Shown piece after piece: positions 25,103-32,633 of a stretch of 34,643 nt of DNA; the stretch's first letter is position 1; every line of letters begins with the position of its first letter. Source of the DNA: Oscillospiraceae bacterium (lineage in GTDB: Bacteria; Bacillota; Clostridia; Oscillospirales; CAG-272). The DNA is taken from NCBI GenBank assembly GCA_015064855.1, contig SVRK01000020.1, forward strand, positions 1 to 34,643, in the 5' to 3' direction. The translations under genes and the position numbers were made by a program. The notes under the pieces were generated by a model. It saw nothing but the letters and a program-made list of their open reading frames with translations. It was not told the origin of the DNA and made no database searches.

Positions 25103-25915
25103 ATGAGTAGAAGTATTTGTTGCTTTATGAATGCAAAAAGCGATGATTCAAAAATTAAAGCAATTCGCTTCGTTTATGAAACGGAATGTCAAAAGCTAAA
25201 TCAACCGTTTGTGCATCCTATATACGTTATCCATATTGTAACGCAGGGCTCTGCCGTTTTAAAAATTGAAAACGACGAATATTCCTTGCAAAGGGGCACT
25301 ATTTTCTTCGCTTTCCCCGCATTCCCTTATTATTTAGAGCCAAGCGAGGATTTTGAATATATCTATATTAGCTTTATGGGCGACTCTGCCACATCATTTC
25401 TGTCAAGACACAATATAACACCGAAAAATTGCGTCTTTTCCGATTATTCCTTCCTTTGCAATATGTTTGAAAACGCAATAAGGCGAATAAATTCCGCTAA
25501 CTCCAATCTTTTAACCGAGTCTGTGCTTTTCAATGCTCTTTCGTATTTTTGCGAGGATAAGCAAGGTGAAAATGACAAAAACGCCGGCTCTATTTTCGAA
25601 GCTATTGTGAATTACGTTGACCACCATTTCCGCGAAAGCGATATTTCTCTTGGCAGACTTGCCGACGTCTTTTCCTATACCGAAAAATATCTTTCCTCTC
25701 TTTTTAAGAAAAATATGCACATCGGATTTATCTCCTATCTTAATAATTTAAGAACCCAGTATGCAAGTCAGCTTATTTCTAAAGGAGAGATGAGCATAAG
25801 TGAAATTGCCGAGGCTTGCGGATATAGTGACTACTCATATTTTTGCAAGGTGTTTAAGAAAAACACCGGTAAAACGCCAACCGAGAGCATAAATTTTATA
25901 AACGAACACAATTAA
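25103..25915 (+). CDS. AraC-family transcriptional regulator, divergent from the oxidoreductase
   Basis: 270 residues. The N-terminal cupin-like sensor (VTQGSAVLKIENDEYSLQRG, then IFFAFPAFPYYLEPSEDFEYIYISFMG) is followed by a linker and the C-terminal double helix-turn-helix (LGRLADVFSYTEKYLSSLFK, then ISEIAEACGYSDYSYFCKVF and GKTPTESINF). It resembles the AraC protein at 20534 in length and layout, but the two sensor domains differ clearly in sequence. Its divergent position suggests control of the oxidoreductase at 23831. A bidirectional-looking terminator follows the stop codon immediately. Confidence 0.87.
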   Translation: MSRSICCFMNAKSDDSKIKAIRFVYETECQKLNQPFVHPIYVIHIVTQGSAVLKIENDEYSLQRGTIFFAFPAFPYYLEPSEDFEYIYISFMGDSATSFLSRHNITPKNCVFSDYSFLCNMFENAIRRINSANSNLLTESVLFNALSYFCEDKQGENDKNAGSIFEAIVNYVDHHFRESDISLGRLADVFSYTEKYLSSLFKKNMHIGFISYLNNLRTQYASQLISKGEMSISEIAEACGYSDYSYFCKVFKKNTGKTPTESINFINEHN

Positions 25916-25943
25916 AAAAGAACCGCGATTGCGGTTCTTTTTT
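25914..25943 (+). terminator. Terminator of the second AraC gene
   Basis: A stem of six A then GAACCGC, loop GATT, and GCGGTTC then six T starts at the stop codon. The element at 26297-26325 is identical over at least 29 bp, including the loop. Confidence 0.85.
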
Positions 25944-25979
25944 CTATTGTAAGACTTTGGGTGACTATATATTTATTGT

Positions 25980-26290
25980 CTTTTGTAGGGGGCAGGGTCT
26001 GCCTGCCCGTTTTTTCAATCCCTCCGTCACTCCGTGACACCTCCCTTTACACAAAGGAGGCTCACCTTACGGTGTGTCGTTAATTTCATTGGTCTTTTGT
26101 AGGGGAGGGGTCTGCCCTCCCGTTTTTCGGACAGTCGAGGACGCCTGTCCCTACGCCCACCTCTTCACTATTCGGGACGTCGAGGCGCCGTCCCCTACGT
26201 TTTAGACCTTCGGCTACGCTCAGGGTGACGTGGTGTGTCATTCTGAACGAAGTGAAGAATCTCGTTTTTGCCTCCCTTTACACAAAGGGG
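25980..26290. repeat. Cluster of five kinds of interspersed palindromic repeat
   Basis: From left to right the cluster contains these elements. A TTTTGTAGGGG..CTGCC..CCCG element occurs at about 25980-26013 and again at 26094-26127. A CCCTCCGTCACTCCGTGACA / CCTCCCTTTACACAAAGGAGG element is at about 26020-26062. A GGACAGTCGAGGACGCCTGTCC element is at 26130-26152. A GGGACGTCGAGGCGCCGTCCC relative is at 26173-26194 and recurs near 33390. CCTTCGGCTACGCTCAGGGTGACG and TCATTCTGAACGAAGTGAAGAATC, at about 26208-26265, are relatives of the array at 18.5 kb. There is no open frame worth calling. With its flanks this accounts for the whole 419-nt gap between the second AraC gene and LRR protein C. Confidence 0.75.
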
Positions 26291-26296
26291 CTTGAT

Positions 26297-26325
26297 AAAA
26301 AAGAACCGCGATTGCGGTTCTTTTT
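26297..26325 (-). terminator. Intrinsic terminator of LRR protein C
   Basis: It has the same stem and loop as the terminator at 25914-25943 and sits about 10 nt after the LRR C stop codon. On the minus strand it ends in six T. Confidence 0.85.
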
Positions 26326-26334
26326 ATTTATGAT

Positions 26335-28077
26335 TTATTCTTGTGGGGTTTCCTCAGGAGTAACGTCCTCTTCGCCTTGAATGTCATTATAACAAATCAT
26401 AGTTGAAGTGGTTGTTGCTTTGCCCTCACCAACATAAGCAACACTCTCGCCATCAATGATGTATGCACAAACGTGTACCTTGATTGCTTTGCTTATGTCT
26501 GTTGTGATATTATTTAGTCTAACTTGAACATTATTGTAGATACCCTCATTGAAGTTCACCTTCAATACAGATGTGTCAGTTACCTCTCCGTCAAGACCGA
26601 TTAGCTCATTAATTGTTGCATTAGCTGATACAACAAGACCATAGCTTGGAGCTGTGCCACCAAGAGCTTCATATTCAGCCATTGCCTCAAAGTCAACCTT
26701 CATATCGAACATAAATGCATCATCGCTCTTTGAATAGCCCTTTGAAGTAAAGAGCGGACCGTTTAGCTTTGTTTCAATAATCTTTGGACATCTTGAGCAT
26801 TCTTCAAACGTGCAATAATCCGTAATATACTTATCGCCCTTGAATGCGTTATATGGAGCTTTCTCATCGTGGTCACTGCCATAGAATGCATCACAAAGAT
26901 TGTAGCCATAAACTATAACGTTTGAATCCTTTATTGCGCCATAATTTGTGTAGTCTGTTTGTTCATTATACTTTTCAATTATTGCATTACCAAGATTTGG
27001 GTTGTTGTTTGTTGAAGCCATAAGCTCTTTGATTTGTGCAGCTTCCTCCTCTGTGCCTGTGAAGAAGAAGGTAACCTTTGCGGAGCCCAAATTATTGAAA
27101 ATGTGCTTATAGTCGTTTGCCTTAGCTCCTTGAATAGCTGTCAAAAAGCCTACGGGCATATAAACGTATTTAAGCGAAGAGCATCCGTTTAAGGTTTCAT
27201 AGTCGTTATTTACTCTTGCCAAGGCTCTAAAGCCAGCACCAAAGCTAAAGGTTTCAAGAGAGGTACAGCCACTAAACGCAGCCTTGCCAACACTAACGAG
27301 TGAGTTAGGCAAAATTATTTCCTTCAAGGATGAGCAGTTCTGAAAGAAGCCCTGAGTTAACGAGGTTACTCCCTCAGGAATGTAAATTTCTTTTAGGCTT
27401 CTGCATCCCGAAAATCCTGCGTTGTTGCCTTGGAATAGCTCCTTCGGCAAATATCTTTGGTTGTGCATAACTTCAAGCTTTGGACAGTTTCCAAAGAGGT
27501 TTTGTCCTGAAATAGTGTTGCAATAAGGAACTGTCTTTTCAAGACCCGTTTCCTCATCAATAGTTGTATAAACAGGGAAATAAATTTCCTTTATGTTTGC
27601 GCTTCCCTCAAACTTATACTGACCAGCAATTTGAGTAACGTACTTTGGAAACTCAAGTCTTATAACGTAGTCGCAATCACCATTTCCCCAAGATCCACCG
27701 GTGGCGGTGTATCCTGCAAACGCAGTTTCGTCAGCAGCTGCAATAGCGCCGTTGAAGTTGCTTAAATTACCTGCTACACTATAATAGCTACTTCTAATAA
27801 AGTAATAGCATGGGTAAACGTAATATGTTGGTGTTTCGGCAAGGTCGCTAAGCACAACCACGGAATCGGGGTCTAGCTCCTTGTAGTTGGTTTTACCATC
27901 AGCGAAGGTTTCAAGAGCGTCAATTGTTGAAACGTACGCTTCTCTGTTTGCGTGAATTTCATCAAGTGTTGGTAGCTTATCAAGCTTGATTATGTTGTCT
28001 TCTGCACTAACGCAAATTGCAAAAGCACAAACCAAAATTGCTACCATGAGTGAAAATAGTAAAATTTTCTTTTTCAT
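26335..28077 (-). CDS. Secreted BspA-like leucine-rich-repeat protein (LRR protein C)
   Basis: 580 residues from the chosen start. The frame is open to 28197, but the ATG at 28075-28077 has AGGAG seven nucleotides upstream and begins a signal peptide (MKKKILLFSLM... ending FAICVSA at residue 25) matching LRR proteins A and B. The region before it would place a long extension ahead of that signal. The middle has LRR_5 repeats (NCSSLKEIILPNSLVSVGKA, GCTSLETFSFG). CTFEECSRC precedes the C-terminal module, which starts FTSKGYSKSDD, has YGLVVSAN and ends in an acidic tail (VTPEETPQE) like that of LRR protein A. No wall anchor is seen. The gene is monocistronic. Confidence 0.88.
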   Translation of the reverse strand: MKKKILLFSLMVAILVCAFAICVSAEDNIIKLDKLPTLDEIHANREAYVSTIDALETFADGKTNYKELDPDSVVVLSDLAETPTYYVYPCYYFIRSSYYSVAGNLSNFNGAIAAADETAFAGYTATGGSWGNGDCDYVIRLEFPKYVTQIAGQYKFEGSANIKEIYFPVYTTIDEETGLEKTVPYCNTISGQNLFGNCPKLEVMHNQRYLPKELFQGNNAGFSGCRSLKEIYIPEGVTSLTQGFFQNCSSLKEIILPNSLVSVGKAAFSGCTSLETFSFGAGFRALARVNNDYETLNGCSSLKYVYMPVGFLTAIQGAKANDYKHIFNNLGSAKVTFFFTGTEEEAAQIKELMASTNNNPNLGNAIIEKYNEQTDYTNYGAIKDSNVIVYGYNLCDAFYGSDHDEKAPYNAFKGDKYITDYCTFEECSRCPKIIETKLNGPLFTSKGYSKSDDAFMFDMKVDFEAMAEYEALGGTAPSYGLVVSANATINELIGLDGEVTDTSVLKVNFNEGIYNNVQVRLNNITTDISKAIKVHVCAYIIDGESVAYVGEGKATTTSTMICYNDIQGEEDVTPEETPQE

Positions 28078-28114
28078 AGTTTTTCTCCTAAAAAATAAAT
28101 AATTGTATAACATA

Positions 28115-28170
28115 ATTTTACCACGCACCCGTGGAAAATTCAAGCAGGTTGCACAAAAAAAAAAAAAAAA
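28115..28170 (-). promoter_or_regulatory. Promoter of LRR protein C with an adjacent A16 tract
   Basis: TTGAAT (complement of 28138-28143), a 17-nt spacer with the dyad CCACG-GGTG-CGTGG, and TAAAAT (complement of 28115-28120) form the promoter. Sixteen A occupy 28155-28170. The distance from the start codon to the tract is 77 nt, the same as in LRR protein A. After the tract come 20 nt and then TGCACAAAAAA, again as in LRR A. Confidence 0.72.
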
Positions 28171-28194
28171 TGGAAATATTTTGTTAAAGTTGCA

Positions 28195-28222
28195 CAAAAA
28201 AGAGGACTGCTCGGAGTCCTCT
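28195..28222 (-). terminator. Intrinsic terminator of the serine hydrolase gene
   Basis: AGAGGACT (28201-28208) pairs with AGTCCTCT (28215-28222), and a T-run follows on the minus strand. It lies 110 nt after the present stop codon of the serine hydrolase, but only about eight nucleotides after a duplicated copy of that gene's last 23 nt. Confidence 0.75.
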
Positions 28223-28230
28223 TGATATTC

Positions 28231-28355
28231 TTACTTGTCAAAAAGTGCCAAATCGTTTCCTATAAAAGTCTTATTTAGCAATCCCTCCGTCCTTAAAAAA
28301 GGACACCTCCCTTTGCACAAGGGAGGCAATAATTACTTGTCAAAAAGTGCCAAAT
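28231..28355. repeat. Interspersed repeat bracketed by a 23-bp duplication of a gene's 3' end
   Basis: The 23 bp at 28333-28355, which contain the stop codon and last codons of the serine hydrolase, are repeated exactly at 28231-28253. Between them, 28254-28332 (79 bp) holds a CCCTCCGTCC...GGACACCTCCCTTTGCACAA-type palindromic element related to the one near 26.03 kb. The arrangement looks like an insertion that duplicated its target. Confidence 0.7.
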
Positions 28356-29487
28356 TAACGAGCATTTTAATTCTTGGGTGTATTTGCTCGTGATGTGGGT
28401 TTAGCATATGTTGGGTATAAACTATGCCGATTTCCTTTTCGGTGTCAATTGAGCAAAGCGAGCCTGCCGCACCGTCCCAACCAAATTCACCGATTGAAGA
28501 AAGGTTACCGCCCCATCCCTCATAAATCTTTGTGCGTACGCCAAGACCATAGCCATATTCTGCATTGTTTCTCCAACCCGAGAATTGCGCCATTCTCTTT
28601 TCATCGAGCATATTTGTGCCCATCAATTTAACCGTGAGTGGGGACAAAATGCGATTTCCGTTTGGCGCTTTTCCACCGCATGACATTGCTTGAACAAATT
28701 TAGCATAGTCATCAATAGTGGTGATTAGACCTGCTCCACCCGAATCATATTCGCTACCGAAAACGTATCCGTTGCGCTTGCCAAAAAGCTCTGCCTCGTT
28801 TGTTGTGTAGTTATACTGATATTGTTGTGCCATTTTTGAAAGAATTTCATCATTTATGCGGAATGTTGATTTTGTCATTCCGAGTGGATCGAAAATCTTC
28901 TTTTTCATATATTCGGAGAACTTAACTCCTGTTGCCACCTCGACAAGTGCAGCCAAAACATCGTGGCAAAGACTGTAATTCCAACGCTCTCTAGGTTGAA
29001 ATTCAAGCGGAATTTTCGCTATCGCTTTGGCAATCTCGCGGGTTGGTGCACGACCATTGGTTTCCTCCATCACTTTTCTGATTTCGGCGTTACCTGTGTC
29101 GTAATTTAAGCCCGCGCTCATTGTGAAAAGGTCTTGAATCATTATCTCTCTTTTGAGTGGTACAAGGTTATATGAGCAGTCGGGATTATATACCTTCACC
29201 TGACAGTTTTTAAACTCGGGTAGATACCACCAAACGGGCTCGGCAAGAATAAACGCGCCCTCCTCGTAAGCTGCAAGTGCAGTAGCGCAAGTTAAAGGCT
29301 TCGTTGCGGAGTACATAAAATAATACTCATCGCCTGTCATTTTTATTTGATTTTCTCTGTCAGAATACCCGTAGGAGTATCTAAAAACCTCCTCTCCATG
29401 ATGGAAAACGCGAATGCTACCACCAGGAGTTTTTTCTTTACCCGGAATTGAGTCAAGATATTTTTCTAATTCTTTAAAGCTATACAT
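28333..29487 (-). CDS. Serine hydrolase of the beta-lactamase / penicillin-binding-protein fold
   Basis: 384 residues with no signal peptide, so probably cytoplasmic. The catalytic SxxK is S60-A-T-K63. The second conserved tyrosine is in WNYSLCHDVLAAL (Y171), and the third box is represented by FGWDGAAGS near residue 340, where class C beta-lactamases have KTG and related esterases have HxG or WxG. This family (Pfam beta-lactamase) includes esterases, D-aminopeptidases and carboxypeptidases; a role in antibiotic resistance is not implied. The start has AGAGG upstream and a promoter at 29518-29546. Its original terminator is displaced by a small insertion. It is divergent from the lipase gene. 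Confidence 0.85.
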   Translation of the reverse strand: MYSFKELEKYLDSIPGKEKTPGGSIRVFHHGEEVFRYSYGYSDRENQIKMTGDEYYFMYSATKPLTCATALAAYEEGAFILAEPVWWYLPEFKNCQVKVYNPDCSYNLVPLKREIMIQDLFTMSAGLNYDTGNAEIRKVMEETNGRAPTREIAKAIAKIPLEFQPRERWNYSLCHDVLAALVEVATGVKFSEYMKKKIFDPLGMTKSTFRINDEILSKMAQQYQYNYTTNEAELFGKRNGYVFGSEYDSGGAGLITTIDDYAKFVQAMSCGGKAPNGNRILSPLTVKLMGTNMLDEKRMAQFSGWRNNAEYGYGLGVRTKIYEGWGGNLSSIGEFGWDGAAGSLCSIDTEKEIGIVYTQHMLNPHHEQIHPRIKMLVNLALFDK

Positions 29488-29517
29488 AATTTACCTCTTT
29501 TGGTTTTAATTGATAAT

Positions 29518-29546
29518 ATTTTACCACTATTTTAGCACCATTTCAA
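29518..29546 (-). promoter_or_regulatory. Promoter of the serine hydrolase gene
   Basis: TTGAAA (complement of 29541-29546), a 17-nt spacer and TAAAAT (complement of 29518-29523) fit the vegetative consensus well. It lies in the 81-nt gap to the divergent lipase gene, for which no comparably clear promoter was found. Confidence 0.65.
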
Positions 29547-29568
29547 GTTGTAAGCATAAAATTGTACT

Positions 29569-30171
29569 ATGAATTTATCTACTTTATTTTACAACCTGAC
29601 ACATATCAAGTACGTACATATGGAAAACGGACTTGACTATGCCACACGAGTATCAGGCAACACCTTATATATTTATTTTGAGGACTCCGACGGAGCGCTT
29701 GATTGGAAAAACAATTTGGATTTTCCTGCCATATGCCACGGAAAGTTTTTTGCCCATCGCGGATTTTTAAAAATATGGGAAAGTGCAAAACCGCTTCTAA
29801 AAAGGCAAATTTTAGACACTAGGTACAGTGAAATTATAATTTCAGGCTATTCTCACGGAGCTGCACTGGCAGTTCTTTGTCACGAATATGCATATAAGAT
29901 TCGCCCCGACATACGTGATAAGATAAGCGGCTACGGCTTTGGTTGTCCTCGTGTTTTATGGGGAATAAAAACGCGTGAGCATGAGAAAATTTGGCAAAGC
30001 TTCACCGTTATAAGAAACATCGACGATATCGTAACCCATTTGCCGCCCGCTTTTCTTCTCTACTTTCACGTTGGAAAAATCCTTGAAATAGGCGAATGGA
30101 AAAAATATTCGGGCGTTGACGCCCACCGCCCCGAAAGCTACACCGAGGAGCTTGAGGGAAAAGTGTTATAA
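29569..30171 (+). CDS. Class 3 lipase-family alpha/beta hydrolase
   Basis: 200 residues. The nucleophile elbow is GYSHG (S95), the HRGF motif at 63-66 is typical of class 3 lipases, the acid is D152 or D153 in RNIDDIVTHLPP, and the histidine is H186 in DAHRPESY. All triad members are in family order. No signal peptide is present, so the substrate is probably intracellular or the protein is exported another way; the ester substrate is unknown. No ribosome binding site is visible before the ATG, and an alternative Met18 has none either, so expression may be low or leaderless. Its last 80 codons are duplicated almost exactly at about 32349-32593. Confidence 0.78.
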   Translation: MNLSTLFYNLTHIKYVHMENGLDYATRVSGNTLYIYFEDSDGALDWKNNLDFPAICHGKFFAHRGFLKIWESAKPLLKRQILDTRYSEIIISGYSHGAALAVLCHEYAYKIRPDIRDKISGYGFGCPRVLWGIKTREHEKIWQSFTVIRNIDDIVTHLPPAFLLYFHVGKILEIGEWKKYSGVDAHRPESYTEELEGKVL

Positions 30172-30202
30172 AAAATGCCACGAAATTTCTCGTGGCATTT
30201 TT
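30171..30202. terminator. Bidirectional terminator between the lipase and protease genes
   Basis: AAAAATGCCACGA (30171-30183) pairs with TCGTGGCATTTTT (30190-30202). A-run and T-run flanks allow termination of the plus-strand lipase and the minus-strand protease, whose stop codon is at 30210. Confidence 0.85.
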
Positions 30203-30209
30203 GCTTTGA

Positions 30210-32234
30210 TTATTGATATAAATTGAAGCCAAGGTCAGCAATTGTAATGTTAAGTCCCGATGCAGTTAAATATTCGTTTAATGCATCTAGTGTACCGCAA
30301 AGGCTAACCTGATACGTATATAGAATTTCGCTAGTTTGCTCCTCCAGTCCCTCATACGTATCATATGTCAGGACGGTTGAATCAGTAAAGGTTGCAGGGT
30401 CTATATGCCCCTCTGTCGTATTTGATATTACTCCAACGTTTGGATCTGAAAGAACGAACATACCCACATATTCATATCCGTTTACTGTATCAACTAAACG
30501 TATCCCTGTGCCTGCTCCCCATTGAGCCGGTGACGTAGCGTAGCACTCAAAGAACACAAGTATTTCATCATTTTTAGCATCATAAGTAATCATGAACACT
30601 CCCGATTGTCCTAACGCTTCATAGCTTATCTGTACTGTATATGTTTCGGTGTCTGCATTATAGGTTCCTCTCAACATTATATCATCAGCCAAAATGTCAT
30701 ATGGTGTTTCTTCAGCTGATGTAATTTCAAACGACTCAAAGCCGAATTCGTAAATATAAACATCTGTTTCATAATAAACAGTCATATAATCGAACCAAGA
30801 AACTAGGTCAACGGCAAAAGCAGTATATTGGTCAAGAAGTGAATCATCATCCCATATTCCGCCGTCGCTGAATTCATATGTCAATATGGTGCTTTCGGTA
30901 AAGCTCTCGGCATAAATATATCCAAACATTTCGTTTTCATATACACCGTCGGTAAAGCTTGCATAGTACATATATTGATTTGATCCCCCTGACAAATCAA
31001 TGCTAAAATAAGCCTCCGAATCATCCGTGAAATAGTAGAACGCCTCCAAGTATAAATAGCCTTCAATTACATCGTATGAAACACTATAAATTGCGTAGGG
31101 TGTTCTCTCTTCAAAGCAAACAAACTCGTCATCAGAATATGTATAATTTTCAAACAACCAATCAATCAAAATGCTATAAGAACTATCATTGCTAAAAAAG
31201 AATTCATCAAGTGAAATCGGCTCGCCATAAACCAAGTTATCAAGCTCGCCTGTGAAAATTGCAAAATTGAGATTTTGAGAATTGGAAATTCCCCAAGTGT
31301 TAATACCGATTACCTCACCATAAGCATTGATAAGCGGACCGCCTGAGTTGCCGTTTGTAATAGATGCATCGTGCTGTATGTAGGTGATTTCGCTAATCAC
31401 CCTGTCAGCGTGGGTAATAATTCCTTGTGAATAAGTGTTTGTAAGACCTCTTGATGAGCCTATTGCATATACTGTTTCTCCTGTGGAAACTGCTTCCTTA
31501 CATACGGTTGCCACAGAAAGCGTTTCATCGGCTTCAATTTTTAGAATAGCTAGGTCAATATCGACATCATATGCCAAAATAAATTCAATAGGATAAACTT
31601 TCTCGCCTATTTGGATTTGGGCAGAATATGCGCCATCTATAACGTGATAGTTGGTTACAATTTCTCCATCCTCGGAAATAACAAAGCCGGTAGCTAAACC
31701 GATTTCTTTTCCACTCTTATCGTAGGTTGTAATCTCTCCAACATAATTCACAGATTGATTATATATATCGGTTGCAGAATATGTTGGCAAGGAATAATCT
31801 CCTAAATAAGATACATTACAGCCCTCAACTATGCAGGAATAGCTCTTTTTTCCTGATTCTTTACAGGTTGCTTTCTTTATCACGTATCCATCGTCATATT
31901 TATGTCCTGTCGCTTGTATTGTTGTTTGGGCTTTTAAAACTGTATTGCAAACTCTACAATGAGTACCCTCGGTCTTACCATCATCCTTGCACGTTGCTGT
32001 TACTGCCGCGTCAACAACCGTTGTATGCCCTAAAGCAGGAATACTTTGGGTTTGCTTTTCACCGCATACACAAGAGCATATCCTTGTTCCCTCTTGTGTG
32101 CAGGTTGCTTTCTCTGCTACCGTCCAATCAGAAAATCTATGCTCGTGCGAAAATCTAAAGCAAGAAGAAAATGTAGCCACTAAAAGTAGCATTGTCATAG
32201 CAGTTAAAAGCGTCAATATAATTCGTTTAGACAT
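30210..32234 (-). CDS. Secreted S1C (HtrA-like) serine protease with Cys-rich N-terminal modules
   Basis: 674 residues. The N-terminus is a signal with a weak lipobox (FSSC, C25), so it may be a lipoprotein. Residues 30-140 hold three Cys-rich modules (TC...G....C.C, closing ALGH or ATGH), the same type as in the lipoprotein at 11177. The protease domain spans about 155-335, with catalytic H197 (TNYHVID), D227 (DIDLAIL) and S297 (TNGNSGGPL). No PDZ domain follows. Residues 350-674 instead contain two related blocks of about 130 residues; each runs from a beta-rich stretch to FT(E/D)ST(I/V)LTY and ends near a GFESF or GFNLY segment. Its role could be surface protein processing or quality control, which is inference. 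AAGGAGAG precedes the ATG. Confidence 0.85.
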   Translation of the reverse strand: MSKRIILTLLTAMTMLLLVATFSSCFRFSHEHRFSDWTVAEKATCTQEGTRICSCVCGEKQTQSIPALGHTTVVDAAVTATCKDDGKTEGTHCRVCNTVLKAQTTIQATGHKYDDGYVIKKATCKESGKKSYSCIVEGCNVSYLGDYSLPTYSATDIYNQSVNYVGEITTYDKSGKEIGLATGFVISEDGEIVTNYHVIDGAYSAQIQIGEKVYPIEFILAYDVDIDLAILKIEADETLSVATVCKEAVSTGETVYAIGSSRGLTNTYSQGIITHADRVISEITYIQHDASITNGNSGGPLINAYGEVIGINTWGISNSQNLNFAIFTGELDNLVYGEPISLDEFFFSNDSSYSILIDWLFENYTYSDDEFVCFEERTPYAIYSVSYDVIEGYLYLEAFYYFTDDSEAYFSIDLSGGSNQYMYYASFTDGVYENEMFGYIYAESFTESTILTYEFSDGGIWDDDSLLDQYTAFAVDLVSWFDYMTVYYETDVYIYEFGFESFEITSAEETPYDILADDIMLRGTYNADTETYTVQISYEALGQSGVFMITYDAKNDEILVFFECYATSPAQWGAGTGIRLVDTVNGYEYVGMFVLSDPNVGVISNTTEGHIDPATFTDSTVLTYDTYEGLEEQTSEILYTYQVSLCGTLDALNEYLTASGLNITIADLGFNLYQ

Positions 32235-32269
32235 TTTTTCTCTCCTTATTAATAATATGTTACAAAACT

Positions 32270-32275
32270 ATTATA
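32270..32275 (-). promoter_or_regulatory. Extended -10 promoter of the S1C protease gene
   Basis: TATAAT (complement of 32270-32275) is preceded by TGA on the coding strand, giving the extended -10 form TGnTATAAT. This often makes up for a poor -35, and only TTTAAA is present 17 nt upstream. Confidence 0.55.
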
Positions 32276-32339
32276 TCACAGTTTATTGCGGATTTAAAGA
32301 GCTTCTCTATTTTTATTTTTAATTTCACTCGTGCTTATA

Positions 32340-32593
32340 AGGGCATTGATGGCTACGGCTTTGGTTGTCCTCGTGTTTTATGGGGAATAAAAACGCGTGA
32401 GCATGAGAAAATTTGGCAAAACTTCACCGTGATAAGAAACATCGACGATATCGTAACCCATTTGCCGCCCGCTTTTCTTCTCTACTTTCACGTTGGAAAA
32501 ATCCTTGAAATAGGCGAATGGGAAAAATATTCGGGCGTTGACGCCCACCGCCCCGAAAGCTATACAAGCGAGCTAAGAAACGCGGAGCTTTAA
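32340..32593 (+). pseudogene. 5'-truncated second copy of the class 3 lipase gene
   Basis: From 32352 the sequence matches the 3' third of the intact lipase gene (29931 onward) with only a few mismatches over about 225 bp. The frame is open through GYGFGCPRVLWGIKTREHEK, RNIDDIVTHLPP and DAHRPESYT. It then diverges (SELRNAEL in place of EELEGKVL) and ends with TAA at 32591-32593. Upstream, AYKGIDGYGF weakly matches AYK...ISGYGF, so homology may begin near 32328. The nucleophile Ser region is absent and no start codon with a ribosome binding site precedes it. It is therefore a remnant, separated from the intact gene by the protease gene. Confidence 0.8.
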
Positions 32594-32605
32594 AAAAGCA
32601 CACTA

Positions 32606-32633
32606 AAAAAAGCGAGCCGTGCTCGCTTTTTCT
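32606..32633. terminator. Bidirectional terminator between the lipase remnant and the phosphatase gene
   Basis: AAAAAGCGAGC (32607-32617), loop CGT and GCTCGCTTTTT (32621-32631), with A-run and T-run flanks, form the stem. It serves the minus-strand phosphatase ending at 32634. Confidence 0.85.

Noticed and set aside
28077..28197. 40-residue N-terminal extension of LRR C
   Set aside because: It is translated from the promoter and A16 tract; the internal ATG has a ribosome binding site and begins a signal peptide matching the paralogues.
28333..29487. Antibiotic-resistance beta-lactamase
   Set aside because: The protein has the fold's SxxK motif but no signal peptide and no KTG box; it fits the broad esterase/peptidase group better.
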